A stretch of 9,815 nt of DNA from Pseudomonadota bacterium (GTDB lineage: Bacteria > Pseudomonadota > Alphaproteobacteria > Azospirillales > Azospirillaceae): positions 1-9,815 of the forward strand of contig JAEZID010000008.1 in NCBI GenBank assembly GCA_023416195.1, read 5' to 3'. Below, piece by piece: positions 6,840 through 9,815 of the stretch. The translations under genes and the position numbers were made by a program. The first letter of the stretch is position 1. Every line of letters starts with the position of its first letter. The notes under the pieces are model-generated. The model saw nothing but the letters and a program-made list of their open reading frames with translations, was not told the DNA's origin and made no database searches.

Positions 6840-7766
6840 ATGGTGTTGTTGGCGACCACGTCGATGAGCGGCGGTTCCCGCCCGGGCGGTTCGGCCCCCG
6901 GCGGCGGTACGCGTGGCGTGGTCACCGGCAAGTACTTCAACTTCAATCCCCTGCCGCCACCGCCGGACATTCTCGGCAATCCGCTCGTCGTTCCCGACCT
7001 GCCGACCCACAAACGGCCGAAGGAAGACTGGCGTAGCCGTTTGCAGCGCTTCCTGGCGCGCCTGCACCTCGGCAACCAGTCGGCCCAGACCAAGTTGCGC
7101 TGGAAGGTGCAGGACACGGTCGCCTCGGTCATCGCGTCGGTGTCGCCATCGGCCTCCCTGCTGGCCGAGCGCCGGTCCTCCGCCGCGCGCAAGAAATCGA
7201 CGGCTCCGGTCATCGTGGTGCGCCACCCTTATCACCTGCGCCACGTGTTCGAGATGATTCCGCAGTTGCCCGACGCGCTGGCGCCGGAACGCCGCTTTCT
7301 CGAACTGCTGATGGGCCGCATCCTGCGCCGCTACGGCGAGCAGATGGCCTTGATGAAAGGCTCTCCCTTCTCTTTCGAGAACGAAGCGCGGGAATATTTC
7401 TTCGCCGGCTTCAAGCTTGAGAAACAGCTCAAGAATGTCACCGGTACCGACGAGCGATTCGCCGCCCTGCAAGCGATTTACGTGAATTATTTTCACGGTC
7501 GCAATTACTACTACTATGCGCTGCTGCGCCGGGAAAAATTGGCTCCAGACAACAAACTGTTCATGCTGTTCTCGCGCGCCGTCTATTTCATGGCCCGCGT
7601 GGATTGGAACGGGGAGTTCCTGGACAAACCCAACCCGCGCTCCCTGCCGAGCCGCGACGACGTGATGTTCTTCGTTCAGCGTGACAAGACGGTCCTGACG
7701 CGCTATCGCAGCGACCAGGATTTCCAGCGGCAGGTCAAGAGCGTGCTGGAAGCATTTCCGGCGTAA
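6840..7766 (+). CDS. Uncharacterised 308-residue protein
   Basis: Not recognised. Visible features: a glycine/proline-rich, probably disordered N-terminus (residues 10-60, including PLPPPPDILGNPLVVPDLP); a basic helical stretch (about 62-92); a Ser/Ala/Arg-rich linker (100-121); then a compact-looking domain (122-308) with VIVVRHPYHLRHVFEMIPQLP, an aromatic run YVNYFHGRNYYYY (214-226), and a C-terminal segment DDVMFFVQRDKTVLTRYRSD. There is no signal peptide, no transmembrane segment and no cysteine, so it is probably cytoplasmic. The ATG at 6840 has AAGGG about 12 bases upstream; an in-frame ATG at 6864 is an alternative with no better ribosome site. Even codon use over the whole length and the 11-base gap to the next gene support a real gene in an operon with the LprI-like protein. 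Function cannot be assigned. Confidence 0.75.
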   Translation: MVLLATTSMSGGSRPGGSAPGGGTRGVVTGKYFNFNPLPPPPDILGNPLVVPDLPTHKRPKEDWRSRLQRFLARLHLGNQSAQTKLRWKVQDTVASVIASVSPSASLLAERRSSAARKKSTAPVIVVRHPYHLRHVFEMIPQLPDALAPERRFLELLMGRILRRYGEQMALMKGSPFSFENEAREYFFAGFKLEKQLKNVTGTDERFAALQAIYVNYFHGRNYYYYALLRREKLAPDNKLFMLFSRAVYFMARVDWNGEFLDKPNPRSLPSRDDVMFFVQRDKTVLTRYRSDQDFQRQVKSVLEAFPA

Positions 7767-7777
7767 GGGTTTCCTCG

Positions 7778-8566
7778 ATGCGGGCTGCGATTTTCCTGGT
7801 CTCCGTGCTGATGACGGGCTCCGCGTTCGCGGCGGACGGCACCGCCCCCGATTGCGCGGCGGCCGAGACACCGGCCGCCCAACTCATCTGCCGCGAGGCC
7901 GCGCTCGCCGCCGCCGGGGAAAAGCTCGACAGCACCGTGAAGACCTTCGGCGATGCCACCGGCGAGGTTGGCCGCAAGGCGCTCGCCGCCGGTCAGCGCG
8001 CTTGGGTTCAGCGCCGCGACGCCGCCTGCCCGGTGACCAGCGCCGACCTTGCCGACGCCAGGAAGTCGAAGGAGCGCGCGGGCTGCCTCCTGCGCCTGAC
8101 TGCCGAACGGACCAAGGCTCTGGAAGAGCATCTGTCCGCGCGCCGCGCGCCGGTCGCCGACCAGCCGGTGACCGTCACCGACGCCGCTCCGCCGCGCCTG
8201 CCGCCGGCTGCGGCCAAGCCGTCGCTTCCGAAGCGCCCGGCCGGCGTCGCCGCCCTCGCCGGCCGCTGGGCCAAGGCCGATCCGCAGACGCGCACCCCCA
8301 TCGACGACTGCCGCACCTCCTACTTGGAAGTGTCCAAGGACGCGGCGATCCGCTTGAACGACCCGCGCATTCCCAACTTCCCCATCCAGGGGCAATTGGT
8401 GCTTACCGACGGCGACCCGGCGCAGGGGCTCGCGTTCGGCGCCGATGGCACCGGCCCCAAGGGGCGACTGCGCCTCGACGCCGCCGAGGCCCCGCGCCTC
8501 GACCGCCTGTTCCTGCGCCTGGAGCAGCCGCTGTCCTTCGGCGCCACCTTCGTCCGCTGCCGTTGA
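7778..8566 (+). CDS. Exported LprI/DUF1311-like protein with extra C-terminal domain
   Basis: A 262-residue protein. Residues 1-18 form a signal peptide ending AFA, so it should be periplasmic. Residues 22-120 resemble the LprI/DUF1311 cysteine-rich helical domain: C26, then C38 (QLICREA), a central LDS motif, QRAWVQRRDAAC (73-84) and C103, the pattern typical of the family, some members of which inhibit lysozyme. A proline/alanine-rich linker (about 122-160) leads to a second domain (about 161-262) starting AGRWAKADPQ and holding two further cysteines (DDC near 178 and the C-terminal VRCR), which could pair as a disulfide. The second domain is not recognised; its GRW start and alternating hydrophobic pattern suggest a small beta-barrel, which is only an inference. 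The ATG at 7778 has AAGGG 8 bases upstream and lies 11 bases after the previous stop, so the two genes are probably co-transcribed. Lysozyme inhibition is possible, not shown. Confidence 0.8.
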   Translation: MRAAIFLVSVLMTGSAFAADGTAPDCAAAETPAAQLICREAALAAAGEKLDSTVKTFGDATGEVGRKALAAGQRAWVQRRDAACPVTSADLADARKSKERAGCLLRLTAERTKALEEHLSARRAPVADQPVTVTDAAPPRLPPAAAKPSLPKRPAGVAALAGRWAKADPQTRTPIDDCRTSYLEVSKDAAIRLNDPRIPNFPIQGQLVLTDGDPAQGLAFGADGTGPKGRLRLDAAEAPRLDRLFLRLEQPLSFGATFVRCR

Positions 8567-8579
8567 AGAAACGCGGCGG

Positions 8580-8910
8580 CTGAACGAGGGGCTTGCGCCA
8601 ATAGGTTTCCGGCAGCGGCGCGCCCTTGACCGCCGCCGTCTTGGCGATCTCCGCCATCTGGTCTGAAGCTGGACCAACGGCAGCCAGCAGGCGCTGGTAA
8701 TGGCGTAGCGAATCACCGCCGGCACGATCCAACCGGCGGTGACGCCATAGCCGACCGAGAGACGGCGAGCCACCACCCCGATGACGAATTGGGAGACGAC
8801 GGAAGGGGCGGTGAACAGCCAGTCTGCCAGCACGACGTGGAGGGTGATCGCGGCGACCACCTCACTCCACGTTCAACAGGCGCGTCGCCGCTTCGTCGTT
8901 CCTTCGCGAC
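8580..8910 (-). pseudogene. Decayed DUF2269-type integral membrane protein gene
   Basis: No intact frame, but a continuous protein-like trace runs through three frames. Positions 8910-8881 encode KERRSGDA. The next frame, from about 8850 to 8663, encodes EVVAAITLHVVLADWLFTAPSV and further hydrophobic segments ending in ACWLPLVQLQ. After a shift of about one base near 8661, the third frame gives DQMAEIAKTAAVKGAPLPETYWR to about 8595. The order RSGD, ADWLFT, CWLPLV-LQ, then PLP-YWR matches my recollection of DUF2269 family membrane proteins. Both ends are missing: the first helix at the N-terminus and the final helix at the C-terminus, which runs into the end of the LprI-like gene region. At least two frameshifts and an in-frame TGA upstream mark it as dead. 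Family assignment is from motif memory and needs a profile search. Confidence 0.5.
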
Positions 8911-8932
8911 CGGCTGTAGTGTTGGAAAAAAT

Positions 8933-8940
8933 GCTATACA
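8933..8940 (+). promoter_or_regulatory. Candidate extended -10 promoter of tRNA-Gln
   Basis: TATACA (8935-8940) is preceded by TG with one base between (extended -10) in an AT-rich island inside otherwise GC-rich DNA. A good -35 box is lacking. RNA would start near 8947, about 65 bases before the tRNA. Confidence 0.4.
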
Positions 8941-9011
8941 AGCCCTAGAGCGTTTGATAAAAGTGTCGCCCACGACGGGACGCGGCGGGTGACCGCCCCG
9001 GACGGCGCTAT

Positions 9012-9085
9012 TGGGGGATCGTCTAGCGGTAGGACAGCGGACTCTGACTCCGCCAGCCTAGGTTCGAATCCTAGTCCCCCAACCA
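9012..9085 (+). tRNA. tRNA-Gln (anticodon CUG)
   Basis: A full cloverleaf can be drawn. The acceptor stem is TGGGGGA (9012-9018) with TCCCCCA (9075-9081), the discriminator base is A9082, and the CCA end (9083-9085) is encoded. The D arm includes AGCGGTAGGAC, the anticodon stem GCGGA/TCCGC encloses the loop CTCTGAC with anticodon CTG at 9044-9046, and the T arm is CTAGG-TTCGAAT-CCTAG. It reads the glutamine codon CAG. The gene stands alone, with its own promoter candidate and terminator. Confidence 0.97.
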
Positions 9086-9115
9086 CTCCTAAAGCCTTGA
9101 AAGTCAATTACATAG

Positions 9116-9137
9116 GCCCGCCATTTGGCGGGCTTTT
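9116..9137 (+). terminator. Intrinsic terminator after tRNA-Gln
   Basis: GCCCGCC (9116-9122), loop ATTT, GGCGGGC (9127-9133), then TTTTGTGTT. This is a classic GC stem with a T-tract, 31 bases after the CCA end. Confidence 0.9.
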
Positions 9138-9186
9138 GTGTTGCATGGCCTTGCGACATGATCCCGTAGTAAGTCTTTGCTTTTTA

Positions 9187-9674
9187 GAGCCTGTTTGACC
9201 AGGTTCGGGTCCCGCCTGTTGGTGACGACAGGAGGAGTGGCCAATGTGGACGGACGAACAGCGTGAGAACTACAAGGATGACGGGCGACGTTACCCCAGC
9301 GACCAGACGGACGTGGAGTGGGAGACGATGCGTCCCTTGTGTTCAGGGTCCGACACCTTGACGGTGGATCTGCGGGAGATGGTGAACGCCTGCCTGTACC
9401 TGCACAAGACCGGCTGCCCGTGGCGCTACCTGCCGAAGGATTTCGGGTCGTGGCACACGGCTTCCGGGCCGACGGGATTTGGACGGAAGCCGGCGCCTTG
9501 CTGACGCGGGCGGTGCGCCGGAAGCGAGATCGTGCGCCCGAACCATCGACCGGGATCCGGGATTCCCAGAGTGTCCCTTCCGGCCCACAGCGTGGCGGGC
9601 GCGGTGTGGACGGCAACAAGCGGGTCAAGGGCATCAAGCGTCACGTTCTGATACCGACGGCGCCTGAAGGGTGA
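9187..9674 (+). mobile_element. IS5-family (IS427-group-like) insertion sequence remnant, left part
   Basis: The left end is placed at GAGCCTGTTTGACC (9187), preceded by TTA, consistent with the short TA/TNA target duplications of the IS427 group. A small stem CCTGT (9215-9219) / ACAGG (9228-9232) overlaps the strong ribosome site AGGAGGAG (9230-9237), an arrangement that could dampen translation from outside transcripts. The element contains only the first half of its transposase and has no right terminal repeat; it stops where the next element begins. It inserted 102 bases downstream of tRNA-Gln. Confidence 0.7.
9244..9674 (+). pseudogene. IS5-family transposase, frameshifted and truncated
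   Basis: The ATG at 9244 lies 6 bases after AGGAGGAG. The first frame encodes the DUF4096-type N-domain (YPSDQTDVEWETM..., then REMVNACLYLHKTGCPWRYLPKDFGSWHT) up to about 9459 and then reaches a stop at 9502-9504. The homology continues in the +2 frame from 9462: FRADGIWTEAG, GIRDSQSV with the expected first catalytic Asp of the DDE nuclease (codon 9561-9563), and DGNKRVKGIKRHVL. A small internal deletion at about 9459-9462 removes the usual VY-x-FRRW residues. A second break near 9650-9655 turns the expected VDTDG into IPTAPEG before a stop at 9672-9674. The second Asp and the Glu of the active site are absent, so it cannot transpose on its own. Confidence 0.8.
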
Positions 9675-9815
9675 GCTGATGTGGTGGACGGCCCTTCCAC
9701 CTTCTTGAAACGGTGGCAAGCTGAGGTCGTCGAAGACACCATGTGTGGACGGCCCCTCCGGCGCAAGAGGGAAATCCGCACTGACTGGCCGAGAAGGATG
9801 CATCCATGTGTCCGG
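9675..9815 (+). mobile_element. Probable left end of a second insertion sequence (runs off window)
   Basis: The transposase homology of the IS5 remnant stops abruptly at about 9670. The following DNA carries a near-direct repeat: ATGTGGTGGACGGCCCTTCC (9679-9698) and ATGTGTGGACGGCCCCTCC (9741-9759), 62 bases apart. The first copy also holds a dyad GGTGGA (9683-9688) / TCCACC (9696-9701). Repeated sites near a terminus are typical of IS21-type ends, which is the best guess. A possible gene start (ATG at 9806, with AGAAGG 8 bases before it) lies at the edge, too short to identify. Confidence 0.4.

Noticed and set aside
6756..7871. A 371-residue minus-strand frame opposite the unknown protein
   Set aside because: It resembles reversed coding sequence (Arg/His/Gln-rich), overlaps the end of the fully open plus frame and the next gene's start, and has no ribosome site. 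The plus strand has a promoter, even codon use and operon spacing.
7703..8860. A 385-residue minus-strand frame
   Set aside because: Its first 60 or so residues are the DUF2269-like remnant, but the rest is the antisense shadow of the LprI-like gene after a frameshift; it is not one protein.
9426..9803. A 125-residue minus-strand frame across the two insertion sequences
   Set aside because: It spans the junction of two elements and runs opposite the transposase homology, so it cannot be an ancestral gene.
1..9815. CRISPR array, riboswitch, phage genes or replication origin
   Set aside because: No regularly spaced repeats with unique spacers, no recognisable riboswitch core, and no phage or origin features were seen on either strand.

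Overview
The window is GC-rich chromosomal DNA from what looks like an alphaproteobacterium, probably an Azospirillum-type member of the Rhodospirillales. This placement is inferred from codon and base composition and from the gene families present; no marker gene proves it.

Layout, left to right. Positions 1-654 (minus) hold the N-terminal 218 residues of a SpoU/TrmH-family RNA 2'-O-ribose methyltransferase that runs off the left edge. A gap of about 270 bases with four consecutive dyads follows, the last being a rho-independent-type terminator. Positions 925-3015 (minus) encode a di-haem c-type cytochrome lipoprotein of the RoxA-like family. Its upstream gap (3016-3236) carries four copies of a 10-bp element, AGAACATCC or its complement, arranged like an operator array. 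Positions 3237-6581 (minus) encode a 1114-residue fusion of a transglutaminase-like protease/transferase with a glutamine-synthetase-fold amidoligase (DUF2126).

A divergent control region (6582-6839) separates these from a plus-strand pair: an unrecognised 308-residue protein (6840-7766) and, 11 bases later, an exported protein with an LprI/DUF1311-like cysteine domain (7778-8566). A multiply frameshifted DUF2269-type membrane-protein remnant (about 8580-8910, minus) faces them. A tRNA-Gln(CUG) gene with its own terminator follows (9012-9137).

The right end is mobile DNA: an IS5-family (IS427-like) element begins 102 bases after the tRNA, its transposase is broken by frameshifts, and it is cut off by what looks like the end of a second, repeat-bearing insertion sequence that leaves the window.

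The minus-strand genes do not form an obvious pathway. The two plus-strand genes probably form one transcript. The most interesting items are the repeat array before the cytochrome gene, the lone transglutaminase-amidoligase fusion, and the unknown/LprI-like gene pair. No clearly new multi-gene system could be demonstrated.
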